Below are positions 7,376-15,899 of a DNA stretch of 35,925 bases, in pieces (position 1 is the first letter of the stretch; the number at the start of each line of letters is the position of its first letter). The stretch comes from Acidimicrobiaceae bacterium (lineage in GTDB: Bacteria; Actinomycetota; Acidimicrobiia; Acidimicrobiales; RAAP-2). The stretch is from positions 1-35,925 of the forward strand of contig PLWZ01000045.1 of the NCBI GenBank assembly GCA_003151235.1, given 5' to 3'. The notes below the pieces were generated by a model, which was not told the DNA's origin, ran no database searches, and worked only from the letters and a program-made list of their open reading frames with translations. The position numbers and the translations under genes were made by a program.

Positions 7376-8676
7376 CCGCCGTCCCCGGAAGGTTCGCTCG
7401 CCGCCGGCTCGGCGCTCGCTTCGGCGCCTGCGTCGGCTTCGGCTGCATCGGCGCCTTCGTCGGCTTCGGCGGCCTCAGCGGCCTCGGGCGCCGGGGCAGC
7501 CTGGGTCTCGATGGAAGCGTCGTCCGTGACTGCCCCGTCCGCCGATGCCGTCTCCCCGTCCGCCTGCTCCTCGGCGGCGTGGGTCCACGCCTCTGCCGAG
7601 ATGGCGTCGCCACCCTCGGCCGGCTTCCACACCATCTCGCCGGACTCGTCTTCGACCCACTCACCCTCGGCCCAGTCCTGGCCCTCGTACGCTGCTTCCT
7701 CTTCGAGTTGGGTCTCGCTCTTGATGTCGATCCGCCACCCGGTGAGGCGCGCCGCCAACCGGGCGTTCTGGCCTTCCTTCCCGATGGCCAACGACAGCTG
7801 GTAGTCGCTCACGATCACCGTGGCGGTGCCGGTCGAGTCGTCGAGGTGCACCTCGCGAACCCGGGCCGGCGCCAGAGCGTTCTGGATCAGCTCGACCGGG
7901 TCGTCGGAGAACGGGACCACGTCGACGCGTTCGCCGCGCAGCTCATTTGTGACCATGCGGACCCGCGAGCCGCGTGCACCGACGCAGGCGCCGACGGGGT
8001 CGACGTTGGGGTCGTTCGACCAGACGGCGATCTTGGTGCGGTGACCGGGCTCTCGAGCGACCGCCTTGAGCTCCACCACCCCGCCCGAGATCTCGGGCAC
8101 CTCGAGCTCGAAGAGCCGCTTGATGAGGCCCGGGTGGGTACGGCTCACGACGATCTGGGGCCCCTTGGTCGTCTTGCGGACCTCGACGATGTAGGCCTTG
8201 AGGCGCGCGCCGTGCTCGTAGCGCTCGTAGGAGACCTGCTCGGCCTGGGGCAGCAGCGCCTCGACCTTGCCCAGGTCAAGGAGCGTGTAGCGGTTGTCGG
8301 TCTGCTGGACTATGCCGGTGACGATGTCGCCCTCGCGGCCCGCGTACTCCTCGTACTTCATGTCGCGCTCGACCTCGCGAATGCGCTGGAGGATCACCTG
8401 CTTGGCCGTCTGCGCGGCGATCCGTCCGAAGTCGGCCGGCGTGTCGTCCCACTCCCGGATGACGGTGCCGTCCTCATCGAGCTCCTGGCCGTAGACGCGG
8501 ATCTCCCCCGACTCGGGGTCGATGGTCACGACCGCCTCTTCGGCCGCGTCGGGCCGGCGCTTGTAGGCGGCGACCAACGCGTTGGCGAGCGCATCGAGCA
8601 GGGTCTCGACCGAAATTCCCTTGTCCCGCGCGATCTGCCCCAGCGCGTCGAGGAATTCGAAGTTGGTCTTGCTCAT
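7372..8676 (-). CDS. nusA: Transcription elongation/termination factor NusA
   Basis: This 434-residue protein binds RNA polymerase and nascent RNA to control pausing, termination and antitermination. The NusA N-terminal domain occupies about 1-115 ([20 protein letters not shown]). The S1 domain is at about 116-182 ([10 protein letters not shown]), and KH1 contains [12 protein letters not shown] (228-239). KH2 contains [18 protein letters not shown] (297-314). After about 325 there is an acidic Ala/Glu-rich tail of about 110 residues, longer than in most actinobacterial NusA and probably disordered. The start is ATG 8676, in a four-base ATGA overlap with the rimP stop. ylxR follows with an ATAA overlap. 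Confidence 0.96.
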   Translation of the reverse strand: MSKTNFEFLDALGQIARDKGISVETLLDALANALVAAYKRRPDAAEEAVVTIDPESGEIRVYGQELDEDGTVIREWDDTPADFGRIAAQTAKQVILQRIREVERDMKYEEYAGREGDIVTGIVQQTDNRYTLLDLGKVEALLPQAEQVSYERYEHGARLKAYIVEVRKTTKGPQIVVSRTHPGLIKRLFELEVPEISGGVVELKAVAREPGHRTKIAVWSNDPNVDPVGACVGARGSRVRMVTNELRGERVDVVPFSDDPVELIQNALAPARVREVHLDDSTGTATVIVSDYQLSLAIGKEGQNARLAARLTGWRIDIKSETQLEEEAAYEGQDWAEGEWVEDESGEMVWKPAEGGDAISAEAWTHAAEEQADGETASADGAVTDDASIETQAAPAPEAAEAAEADEGADAAEADAGAEASAEPAASEPSGDGG

Positions 8677-9200
8677 GATCTCGATCGCTCTCTCTCTTGC
8701 CGCTTGGCCCCCGGGTTCGCCTTGGACCCGCGTTCGGGTCGCCCGACCGGGCCCCACTCGAAGACTGTCCGGGCTCTTTCGATCTGGTCGTAGGCGATCC
8801 GCATCGAGCCACCGGGGACCTCGGGTCCCTCCAAGGTGAATGCCGCTTCGTCCGCACCGGTGACCACGCCACGGACGCGGCGGACCTCGACGGTGTCGGG
8901 AAGCGTGCGAACGGTCACCATCTCGCCGATGGCCCGCTCGAAGTGGGCCGGGGTGCGCAGGCGGCGCTCGAGGCCGGGGCTCGACACCTCGAGCGTGTAG
9001 CGGCCCGGGAACGGGTCCAGCTCGTCGAGTTCCCGGGACATCGCCCGGTTGGCTTCGGCCAGCGCGTCGAGGTCGATGCCGCCGACCTTGTCGACGATCA
9101 CTTGAACCTGGGAGCCGCCCACGACGACGTCGACCAGTTCCAGGTCGAAGGACTGGAGGATGGGTGAGAGCGCGTCGACGAGCCGTTCGGTCACGTCCAC
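8673..9200 (-). CDS. rimP: Ribosome maturation factor RimP
   Basis: This protein assists 30S subunit assembly. It is 175 residues with the RimP N-terminal alpha/beta domain (LVDVVVGGSQVQVIVDKVGG) and the family motif YTLEVSSPGLERRLRTPAHF around 68-87. A small SH3-like C-terminal domain follows (VRGVVTGADEAAFTLEG). The C-terminus ends in a basic tail rich in Arg and Lys. GTG at 9200 is chosen as start, with an AGGAGG site close upstream. A second GTG six bases further in has slightly better spacing, so the protein may be two residues shorter. The gene overlaps nusA by ATGA and is the first gene of the rimP-nusA-ylxR unit. Confidence 0.95.
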   Translation of the reverse strand: MDVTERLVDALSPILQSFDLELVDVVVGGSQVQVIVDKVGGIDLDALAEANRAMSRELDELDPFPGRYTLEVSSPGLERRLRTPAHFERAIGEMVTVRTLPDTVEVRRVRGVVTGADEAAFTLEGPEVPGGSMRIAYDQIERARTVFEWGPVGRPERGSKANPGAKRQERERSRS

Positions 9201-9275
9201 TGCCTCCTCCTCTCTCCGGTGCTGCCCCTATGTCCCTTCCCCTGCGGCGGCTGACCTGGGGTCGCGAACGACCGC

Positions 9276-9306
9276 AAAATGAAAGCGTGGGCCGCGGCCC
9301 ACGCTT
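9276..9306 (-). terminator. Intrinsic terminator after proS
   Basis: A 24-base perfect palindrome (9283-9306, arms AAGCGTGGGCCG and CGGCCCACGCTT) lies 44 bases after the proS stop. On the minus strand it is followed by TCATTTT. It separates proS from the rimP-nusA-ylxR unit, which therefore likely has its own promoter in the 70 bases between the palindrome and rimP. Confidence 0.8.
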
Positions 9307-9349
9307 CATAAGGCCCACCTGGGGCCGGACAGCGCTCGAACTATACCGT

Positions 9350-10762
9350 CTAGTAGGCCTTCCCGACGACGGCGATGAGGGAATCTTCCTCGCCCTCGGC
9401 CAGCGAGCCGTCCGGGGACTGGAGGCACCGCACGGTGATGCCGGCCTCCGCCAGCCGGTCCTCCCCGGCATCGCCGACCGCCGACCACGGCAGGACGGCG
9501 AAGCCGGTGGCCCCCGCCTCGATCGCCTCGTCGACGGTGTCGACGGTCGTCGTCCGTTCCTTCCGGAAGGCCAGGGCCTCGTCGTAGAGCAGCTCGGTGG
9601 TCCGCCCGAGCGCCGATTCGACCTCGGCCACCAGCGCGGAGAGGGCGACCGGCGACTTGCTCCGGTCGTGGCGGAGGACCACCACCGCCTTGTCCTCGGC
9701 CAGGTCGCGGGGGCCCACCTCGACCCGGACCGGCACGCCCTTGCGCTCCCAGTCGATCGCACGGCGACCGAAGCCGGTCTCGGTCCGGTCGTCCACCCTC
9801 ACCCGGATGCCCGCGGCCTTCAGGTCGGCTGCGATCGCGGCCGCGGCCCGCTCGGTCGCCTCGTCTTCCTTGACCACCATGACCACCACCTGGCTCGGCG
9901 CGAGGGCCGGGGGAAGCCGCAAGCCGAAGTCGTCTCCGTGCGCCATGATCAGCGCGCCGACGAGCCGGGTGCTTGCACCCCACGACGTCTGCCAGACGAA
10001 CTGCTGGGCGCCGGTCTCGTCCGAGAACTGGATGTCGAAGGCGCGGGCGAAATTCTGGCCGAGCTCGTGGCTCGTGCCGAGCTGCAACGCCTTGCCGTCG
10101 CCCATCATCCCCTCGGACGTCCACGTGCGGACGGCCCCGGCGAACCGTTCCCGTTCGGTCTTGTGGCCGATCAGGGCCGGGATCCCGGCGGCCGTCTCGA
10201 CCGTGTCGAGATACACGTCGCGCAGGATCCGGAGCGCGTATGCGGTCGCCTCCTGCTCGGTCGAGTGGGCGGTGTGGCCCTCCTGCCAGAGGAACTCGGT
10301 CGTGCGGAGGAACAATCGCGTCCGCATTTCCCAGCGCACCACGTTTGACCACTGGTTGATGGCAAGCGGCAGGTCGCGGTAGCTCTGGATCCACTTCGCG
10401 AAGAAGTGATTGACCACCGTCTCGCTGGTCGGCCTGACCACAATCGGCTCGTCCAGCTCCTTGCCGCCGCCATGGGTCACGACGGCCAGCTCGGGGCTGA
10501 ACCCCTCGACGTGGGATGCCTCGAGCCGCAGGAACGACTCGGGGATGAAGAGGGGGAAGTACGCGCCCTCGGCACCGGCCTCCTTGATCCGCCGGTCGAG
10601 CTCGTCGACGAGCAGCTCCCAGATGCCGAAGCCCCACGGCCGGATGACCATCGTGCCGCGCACCGGGCCGTTCTCGGCCATCTCGGCGCCGGCCACCACC
10701 TCTTGGTACCAGCGGGGAAAGTCCTCGGCTCGGGGGGTGAGCCCACCTTTGTCGCTCGGCAT
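9350..10762 (-). CDS. proS: Prolyl-tRNA synthetase, archaeal/eukaryote-like short type
   Basis: This enzyme charges tRNA-Pro with proline. It is 470 residues. The class II motif 2 region is RWEMRTRLFLRTTEF (143-157), followed by WQEGHTAH. The motif 3 region is GASTRLVGALIMAHGDDFG (262-280). The anticodon-binding domain follows at about 285-390. The zinc-like C-terminal domain ends in a conserved terminal Tyr (GKAY). There is no editing insertion between motifs 2 and 3, which marks the archaeal/eukaryote-like class rather than the E. coli type. ATG 10762 is preferred; a GTG at 10774 would add four residues. No strong ribosome site is visible. A tnpB element begins only some 16 bases upstream of the start, so the original promoter region has been displaced or is supplied by the element end. 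Confidence 0.95.
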   Translation of the reverse strand: MPSDKGGLTPRAEDFPRWYQEVVAGAEMAENGPVRGTMVIRPWGFGIWELLVDELDRRIKEAGAEGAYFPLFIPESFLRLEASHVEGFSPELAVVTHGGGKELDEPIVVRPTSETVVNHFFAKWIQSYRDLPLAINQWSNVVRWEMRTRLFLRTTEFLWQEGHTAHSTEQEATAYALRILRDVYLDTVETAAGIPALIGHKTERERFAGAVRTWTSEGMMGDGKALQLGTSHELGQNFARAFDIQFSDETGAQQFVWQTSWGASTRLVGALIMAHGDDFGLRLPPALAPSQVVVMVVKEDEATERAAAAIAADLKAAGIRVRVDDRTETGFGRRAIDWERKGVPVRVEVGPRDLAEDKAVVVLRHDRSKSPVALSALVAEVESALGRTTELLYDEALAFRKERTTTVDTVDEAIEAGATGFAVLPWSAVGDAGEDRLAEAGITVRCLQSPDGSLAEGEEDSLIAVVGKAY

Positions 10763-10777
10763 GACGCAGGACACGGT

Positions 10778-12019
10778 AGTGGGTCAGTTGGAATCCCACT
10801 GGGCGTTACACCCTGGCCATAGGTTCGGCCCGTGTCGAGCAGCCGGACCTACAAGTTCGTGCTTCAACCGACGAGCCGGCAACTGGCCGCGTTCGAGTGC
10901 CTGCTCGGACTCCAGCGAGAGCTCTACAACGCCGCTCTCGAAGAACGCCGAGGGTGCTGGAAGTGGAACCAGCGTTCGGTCTCCTACTTCGACCAGACCA
11001 AGGAGCTGACCCAACTTCGCTCGGCCCGCCCCGACGTCTTGAGCTTTGGGGTGACGGTCTGCCGGGGAACGCTGCTTCGGCTGGACCGGGCCTTCAACGG
11101 GTTCTTCCGCCGGTGCAAGGCCGGGGAGAAGCCCGGGTTCCCAAGGTTCAAGGGACCGGGCTCCTTTGTCTCGCTCCAATGGGTCGATCGGAGTGGCTGG
11201 GCCCTCAACCAGGACACCGGTCGACTCCGCCTCTACGGGATCGGGCACATTAGGGTCCGCCTGCACCGGTCGATCAAAGGCATCCCCAAGACGATCACGA
11301 TCCGGCGGGAAGGCAGGCGCTACTGGGTGAGCGTGCAGTGCGTCGATGTCCCGGCCGAACCGCTCCCGAAGACCGCCAAGAGCATCGGGATCGACCTGGG
11401 TGTCGGTTCCCTGGTCGCGACCAGCGACGGTGAGTTGATCCAGGGTCCCCGGTTCGGCAAACGGGGCCACGCGGGCCTGGAGAAGGCCCAGCGGGACCTG
11501 GCCACCAAGGTCCCCGGTTCCAAGAACCGGGAAAAGGCCAAGCAGCGGGTGGCCGCCCACCATCGCAAGATCGCCAACCGGCGCCGGGACTTCGCCCACC
11601 AGACGTCCCGTCGGCTGGTCAACGGCCACGACCTCATCGTCTATGAGGACTTGAAGATCACCAACATGACGAGGCGACCCAAGCCTCGTCCGGACCAACA
11701 GGGGGGTTACGAACCAAACGGAGCCAAAGCAAAAACTGGGCTCAACAGATCCATCCACGATGCCGGGTGGGGGCAGTTCATTTCCATGACGATCTACAAG
11801 GCTGAAAGCGCCGGTAGGGAGGTCATAGCGGTGGACCCTCGCAACACCAGTCGGACCTGCTCAGGATGTGGACACGTCTCGGCCGGGAACCGGCACGGGG
11901 CCGTTTTCCGATGTCAGAGCTGTGGGCACGAGGCCCACGCCGACGTCAATGCGGCCGGCAACATCCTTCGGGCCGGTAGGGCCCGGCAGCTCATCGCTGC
12001 GTAGGGTCAAAACTGACCC
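10778..12019 (+). mobile_element. tnpB-only insertion element (IS200/IS605-like), tentative ends
   Basis: The unit comprises one tnpB gene flanked by short hairpins that could be the subterminal structures of this transposon class. On the left, AGTGGG at 10778-10783 pairs with CCCACT at 10795-10800 around an 11-base loop. On the right, GGGTCA at 12004-12009 pairs with TGACCC at 12014-12019 around AAAC, starting right at the tnpB stop. No tnpA is present, so it can only move with help in trans. It interrupts the space between minus-strand ispG and proS and is oriented against both. The exact boundaries are inferred, since this class makes no target duplication. Confidence 0.6.
10832..12004 (+). 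CDS. tnpB: TnpB RNA-guided nuclease (IS200/IS605 family OrfB)
   Basis: This is a 390-residue, full-length TnpB. The N-terminal helical domain is followed by the RuvC-like fold, with its three acidic residues all present: Asp188 in IGIDLGVGS, Glu272 in VYEDLKI and Asp371 in HADVNAAGN. The zinc finger CSGCGH...CQSCGH (Cys343, 346, 361, 364) is intact. TnpB proteins of this family use an RNA from the 3' end of their own element (omega or reRNA) to cut DNA matching the sequence next to the right end. Every catalytic feature is intact, so this copy is probably active. The start is GTG 10832 with no strong ribosome site. Codon usage resembles the host. Confidence 0.93.
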   Translation: MSSSRTYKFVLQPTSRQLAAFECLLGLQRELYNAALEERRGCWKWNQRSVSYFDQTKELTQLRSARPDVLSFGVTVCRGTLLRLDRAFNGFFRRCKAGEKPGFPRFKGPGSFVSLQWVDRSGWALNQDTGRLRLYGIGHIRVRLHRSIKGIPKTITIRREGRRYWVSVQCVDVPAEPLPKTAKSIGIDLGVGSLVATSDGELIQGPRFGKRGHAGLEKAQRDLATKVPGSKNREKAKQRVAAHHRKIANRRRDFAHQTSRRLVNGHDLIVYEDLKITNMTRRPKPRPDQQGGYEPNGAKAKTGLNRSIHDAGWGQFISMTIYKAESAGREVIAVDPRNTSRTCSGCGHVSAGNRHGAVFRCQSCGHEAHADVNAAGNILRAGRARQLIAA

Positions 12020-12058
12020 GCTACCCAGGTTACCGTCCGGTCCGCCTAAATTCCTCGG

Positions 12059-13294
12059 CTACTCGGTTTCCCCGGTCCGCCTGCGGATCTTCTCGATTCG
12101 CACGCTGGCCGCATTCGGGTCGTCGCCCCCCTCGTCGAGGAGGGCCATCCGGTCCGCCTCGGCCTCGGCGGCGGCCGTCTTGTCCGCGGCGGCGAGCCGC
12201 GCCTCGACCCCTTCGGCGACGAGCTTCTCGGCTTCGGCCACGAGGGCTTCGACCATCTCTTCTTCGGGAACCACCCGGACGATCTCGCCGCGAATAAACA
12301 GGTGGCCTTTGTGCTTCCCGGCCGCGATCCCGATGTCGGCCCCGCGGGCCTCGCCGGGTCCGTTCACGACGCAGCCCATCACCGCCACCTGGATCGGGAG
12401 GTTGCGGTCCTCGAGTGCCTCCTGGGCCGCCTTCGCCACCGCGATGACGTCGACCTGGGCGCGGCCGCACGACGGGCACGCTATGAGGTCGAGGCCCTTG
12501 CGTTCGCGCAGCCCGAGCGACTCGAGCAGCTGGCGACCCGCCTTCGCCTCCTCCACCGGGTCGGCGGTCAGCGAGTACCGGATCGTGTCACCGATCCCCT
12601 CGGCGAGCAGCGTGCCGATGCCGGCGGTGCCCTTCAACAGCCCCGCCGGCGGCGGTCCGGCCTCGGTCACGCCGAGGTGAAGCGGGTGGTCGAAGGTCTC
12701 GGATGCGAGGCGGTAGGCGGCGATCATCAGCGCCACCGAGGACGCCTTGACCGAGATCTTCACGTCGTCGAATCCGACCTCGGCGAAGTAGGCCAGCTCC
12801 CGCTGCGCCGACTCGACGAGCGCCTCGGGGGTGGCCCCGCCGTGGCGCTCGAACAGCTCCTTGTCGAGCGAGCCGGCGTTCACACCGATCCGGATGGGGA
12901 CGCCGCGGTCCTTGGCCTCGGAGGCCACGGTCTTGATCTCGGCCTCCTTGCGCAGGTTGCCGGGGTTGAGCCGCAATCCCTGGACCCCCGCGTCGAGCGC
13001 GGCCAGAGCCATCCTGTGGTGGAAGTGGATGTCCGCGACGATCGGCACCGGCGAGCGGGGAACGATCTGGGCCAACCCTTCGGCGGCCGCCTCCTCGTTG
13101 CAGGTGCAGCGCACGATGTCGGCCCCCGCTGCGGCCAGGGCGTAGATCTGGGCCAGCGTGCCGTCGACATCGGCGGTCTTGGTGGTGGTCATCGACTGCA
13201 CCGAGACCCGTGCGTCGCCGCCCACCGCCACGTCGCCCACATGGATCTGGCGGGTCTTGCGGCGGGGGGTGAGCAGGTTCCCGGAGAGTTCCAC
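12059..13294 (-). CDS. ispG: 4-hydroxy-3-methylbut-2-en-1-yl diphosphate synthase (flavodoxin/ferredoxin) IspG
   Basis: This iron-sulfur enzyme converts MEcPP to HMBPP in the MEP isoprenoid pathway. It is 411 residues from GTG 13294. The TIM-barrel part starts with RQIHVGDVAVGGDARVSVQS (15-34). The [4Fe-4S] ligands are visible as CPSCGR (Cys273, Cys276), GC at 308 and the NGPGEA Glu315. The C-terminal 50 residues are an Ala/Glu/Arg-rich extension beyond the usual end. A GTG at 13315 would add seven residues, and neither start has a strong ribosome site. It follows rseP by about 65 bases, the last member of a cdsA-dxr-rseP-ispG run that combines phospholipid, isoprenoid and envelope-protease genes. 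Confidence 0.95.
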   Translation of the reverse strand: MELSGNLLTPRRKTRQIHVGDVAVGGDARVSVQSMTTTKTADVDGTLAQIYALAAAGADIVRCTCNEEAAAEGLAQIVPRSPVPIVADIHFHHRMALAALDAGVQGLRLNPGNLRKEAEIKTVASEAKDRGVPIRIGVNAGSLDKELFERHGGATPEALVESAQRELAYFAEVGFDDVKISVKASSVALMIAAYRLASETFDHPLHLGVTEAGPPPAGLLKGTAGIGTLLAEGIGDTIRYSLTADPVEEAKAGRQLLESLGLRERKGLDLIACPSCGRAQVDVIAVAKAAQEALEDRNLPIQVAVMGCVVNGPGEARGADIGIAAGKHKGHLFIRGEIVRVVPEEEMVEALVAEAEKLVAEGVEARLAAADKTAAAEAEADRMALLDEGGDDPNAASVRIEKIRRRTGETE

Positions 13295-13359
13295 GTTCCC
13301 ATTGTGCCCGCTCACGGGGCCCGGCCGTTCGCCGCGGCCGCCCGGGCACGTGGGCGGGG

Positions 13360-14661
13360 TCAGCCGAAGGGATTGGCGACCGGGTGGGTGATGTCCAGGT
13401 AGGCGGCCGAGGAGACCAGCAGGATGAGCAGCGCGATGAAGGCGTAGGCGACCGGCACCAGTTTCGCCGCGTCGGCCTGGTAGTAGGGGCGGCCACGACG
13501 GGTCCGGATCCGCTCGTAGATGGCGATCGCGACGTGGCCGCCGTCGAGCGGGAGCATCGGCAGCATGTTGGCGATCCCGATGAAGATGTTGAGCGCGATC
13601 AGGACCTCGAGGAGGAATCCGGCTCCGGCCTGGGCCCCCTGCACGGCCGTGCGGACCGCCCCGATGATCGACTCGGGCCGCGGGGTGTTGTTGCGGGCGT
13701 CCTGTGCGGCTGCGGTCGGGTCGGACACCTGGTGGATGTAGCTCGCGATGCCGTGCGGCGAGAACACCTGGCCCAATCCGGTGAACGCGAGGCTGGTCGT
13801 CTGGCCGACCACGACCCCGGCACCGCCGAGCGCGCCAAACGGGTTCTCCGGCACCGCGACCCCGCCGAACTCCACGCCGATGAAGCCGGTCGGACGCCCG
13901 CTCGGCTTCTCCTGGCGCTGGTGGCCGATGACGACGTCCCGCTTGTCCGCCGGCACGACCGTGAGGGTTCGGGTCACGCCGTTGCGCTGGACCTCGAGCC
14001 GGACCGGCTTGTCCACCGAGCCCTGGATGGCCTTCGTCACCTGGTCGGGATTGGTGAAGCTGTGGCCGTTTACCCCGACGACGACGTCCCCGACCTGCAG
14101 CCCGGCCCGCTGAGCGGGGTTGAGGTGTTGCCCGGCGAACGGCGTCACCGCGGCGATCACGAGCTGCGAGCTCGTCTGCGCACCGACGAACACGAGCGTC
14201 ACCCAGGCAAGGATGAACGCCATCACGAAGTGCATGAAGGAACCGGCTGACGCCACGATGATCCGCTTGTGGAAGGGCTGCTGGCGGTAGGTGTGGGCCT
14301 CGTCGGCGGGGTCGACCTCCTCGAGGTTCGTCATCCCGGGGATCTTCACGTAGCCCCCGGCGAGGATCCCCTTCACCCCGTAGTCGGTCTCGCCTCGGCG
14401 GACCGACCACAGCCGGGGCCCGAATCCGACAAAGAACTCGGTCACCTTCATCCGGCTCCACTTGGCCGTGACGAAGTGCCCGGCCTCGTGGACCATGACC
14501 ATGACCACGACCGCCAGGATCACGAGGAACAGGTCGCCCAGACCGAGAAGGAAGAAGAGCGCCGCGACTGCGACGACGGTGAGGCCGAGTCGCATCAGTG
14601 CACCGGCCGATCGCGCGGCGGGCGGTGGTTGCGGCGGCGCCTTGGGTGGGGCGAGGGTCAT
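13360..14661 (-). CDS. rseP: Site-2 intramembrane metalloprotease RseP/RIP family
   Basis: This is a 433-residue membrane zinc protease that cleaves substrates within the bilayer, typically anti-sigma factors or leader peptides. The zinc motif HEAGH is at 58-62 inside the helix at about 43-65. The family NMLPMLPLDGGH motif (365-376), with Asp373, sits in a second catalytic helix. Further helices are at about 24-41, 139-160 and 401-420. A PDZ domain lies at about 165-240 (NPAQRAGLQVGDVVVGVNG). I start at ATG 14661, in an ATGA overlap with the dxr stop; the open frame extends further only as a shadow of dxr. Substrates cannot be read from the window. Confidence 0.94.
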   Translation of the reverse strand: MTLAPPKAPPQPPPAARSAGALMRLGLTVVAVAALFFLLGLGDLFLVILAVVVMVMVHEAGHFVTAKWSRMKVTEFFVGFGPRLWSVRRGETDYGVKGILAGGYVKIPGMTNLEEVDPADEAHTYRQQPFHKRIIVASAGSFMHFVMAFILAWVTLVFVGAQTSSQLVIAAVTPFAGQHLNPAQRAGLQVGDVVVGVNGHSFTNPDQVTKAIQGSVDKPVRLEVQRNGVTRTLTVVPADKRDVVIGHQRQEKPSGRPTGFIGVEFGGVAVPENPFGALGGAGVVVGQTTSLAFTGLGQVFSPHGIASYIHQVSDPTAAAQDARNNTPRPESIIGAVRTAVQGAQAGAGFLLEVLIALNIFIGIANMLPMLPLDGGHVAIAIYERIRTRRGRPYYQADAAKLVPVAYAFIALLILLVSSAAYLDITHPVANPFG

Positions 14662-15824
14662 TGCGCCAACCGGCGCCTGCCGACCGCCTTCTCGGCGCGG
14701 ACCCGCGCGAGCCGGTCGGCCTCGAGCACCGCCTCGAACGAGTCGATCGGCTGGCCGTCGTGGGAGTCCAGGGTGTCGGCGACGACCTCCGCGATCGATA
14801 GCCACCCGATGCGACCGGCCAAGAACGCCGCGACTGCGACCTCGTTGGCCGCGTTCAGCCATGCCGGCGCTCCCCCACCGGCCCGTCCGGCTCGGTAGGC
14901 GAGGTCGAGGCAGGCAAAGACGGCCCGGTCGGGCGCCTCGAAGGTGATCTCGAACGGGCTCGACCAGTCGACCGGCCCAAAGGCAACGTCGAGGCGCTCC
15001 GGGTAGCCGAGCGCGTACCCGATCGGGAGGCGCATGTTGGGCATCGACAGTTGGGCCAACGTTGCACCGTCGACGAGCTCGACCATCGAGTGGACGATCG
15101 ACTGGGGATGCACGACCACGTCGATGCGGTCGTAGTCGACGCCGAACAGCTCGTGGGCCTCGATGACCTCCAGGCCCTTGTTCATGAGGGTCGACGAGTC
15201 GATCGTGATCTTCGGCCCCATCTTCCAGGTCGGGTGCGCCAGCGCGTCGTCGCGGGTCACCTCGCCCAGCTCGTCAAGCTTGCGGCCCCGGAAGGGCCCG
15301 CCCGATGCGGTGATGAGCAGTCGGGCGACGTCCTCGGGACGACTCACCGAGTTCAAACACTGGTGGACGGCGCAGTGCTCGGAGTCGACCGGCACGATCT
15401 CGGCGCCGGGGGTCGCCCGCGCCCGCTGGACGATCGGTGCGCCGGCGATCAGCGATTCCTTGTTGGCGAGGGCCAGGCGTCGGCCCGACTCGAGCGCGGC
15501 CATGGTCACCGGAAGCCCAGCGAATCCGACGACCCCGTTCACCACGATGTCGGCGGCCGTCGCCGCCGCGATCAGGCCCTCGGGCCCGGCCACGACCTCG
15601 GTTCCGGCCGGCACCAGCTCGGCAAGCTTCGTCGCCAGTCCGGCGTCGCCGATCGCGACGAGCGCCGGGTGGAGGGCCTGAGCCTGGCGGACCAACAGAT
15701 CGATGGAGCTCTGGGCGGCCAGCGCGACCACCTCGAATCGACCGCCGCTGGCCTGGACGACCTCGATCGCCTGGGTGCCGATCGACCCAGTGGAGCCGAC
15801 CAGGCTCACGCTCCGGCCGCTCAC
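14658..15824 (-). CDS. dxr: 1-deoxy-D-xylulose 5-phosphate reductoisomerase Dxr (IspC)
   Basis: This NADPH enzyme makes MEP from DXP, the committed step of the MEP pathway; ispG two genes downstream acts later in the same route. It is 388 residues. The nucleotide-binding GSTGSIG motif is at 10-16, followed by LALANKESLI and the metal/substrate region PVDSEHCAVHQCL. The C-terminal four-helix part has LNAANEVAVAAFL. Length is normal. The start is GTG 15824. It overlaps rseP by ATGA. A perfect eight-base inverted repeat lies about 45 bases upstream of the start, in the 75-base gap from cdsA. Confidence 0.96.
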   Translation of the reverse strand: MSGRSVSLVGSTGSIGTQAIEVVQASGGRFEVVALAAQSSIDLLVRQAQALHPALVAIGDAGLATKLAELVPAGTEVVAGPEGLIAAATAADIVVNGVVGFAGLPVTMAALESGRRLALANKESLIAGAPIVQRARATPGAEIVPVDSEHCAVHQCLNSVSRPEDVARLLITASGGPFRGRKLDELGEVTRDDALAHPTWKMGPKITIDSSTLMNKGLEVIEAHELFGVDYDRIDVVVHPQSIVHSMVELVDGATLAQLSMPNMRLPIGYALGYPERLDVAFGPVDWSSPFEITFEAPDRAVFACLDLAYRAGRAGGGAPAWLNAANEVAVAAFLAGRIGWLSIAEVVADTLDSHDGQPIDSFEAVLEADRLARVRAEKAVGRRRLAQ

Positions 15825-15868
15825 GACGCCGGCACCCGTTCGGTCATCTGCCCCAGCATGCCATCGGC

Positions 15869-15890
15869 CGGTGACCGAACCGGGTCACCG
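15869..15890 (-). promoter_or_regulatory. Inverted repeat between cdsA and dxr
   Basis: CGGTGACC at 15869-15876 is repeated inverted as GGTCACCG at 15883-15890 around a six-base spacer, with further GGCC pairing outside. No T run follows on the minus strand, so it is not a standard terminator. It could be an operator, an RNA hairpin moderating cdsA-to-dxr read-through or a processing site. Confidence 0.45.
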
Positions 15891-15899
15891 TTGGCCCGG

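Noticed and set aside
7324..8793. A 489-codon plus-strand frame opposite nusA.
   Set aside because: NusA on the other strand has unmistakable S1 and KH motifs; the plus frame is low-complexity and has no family features.
9306..10799. A 497-codon minus frame overlapping proS in another phase.
   Set aside because: The correct phase contains all class II synthetase motifs; this one is Arg/Gly-rich shadow sequence.
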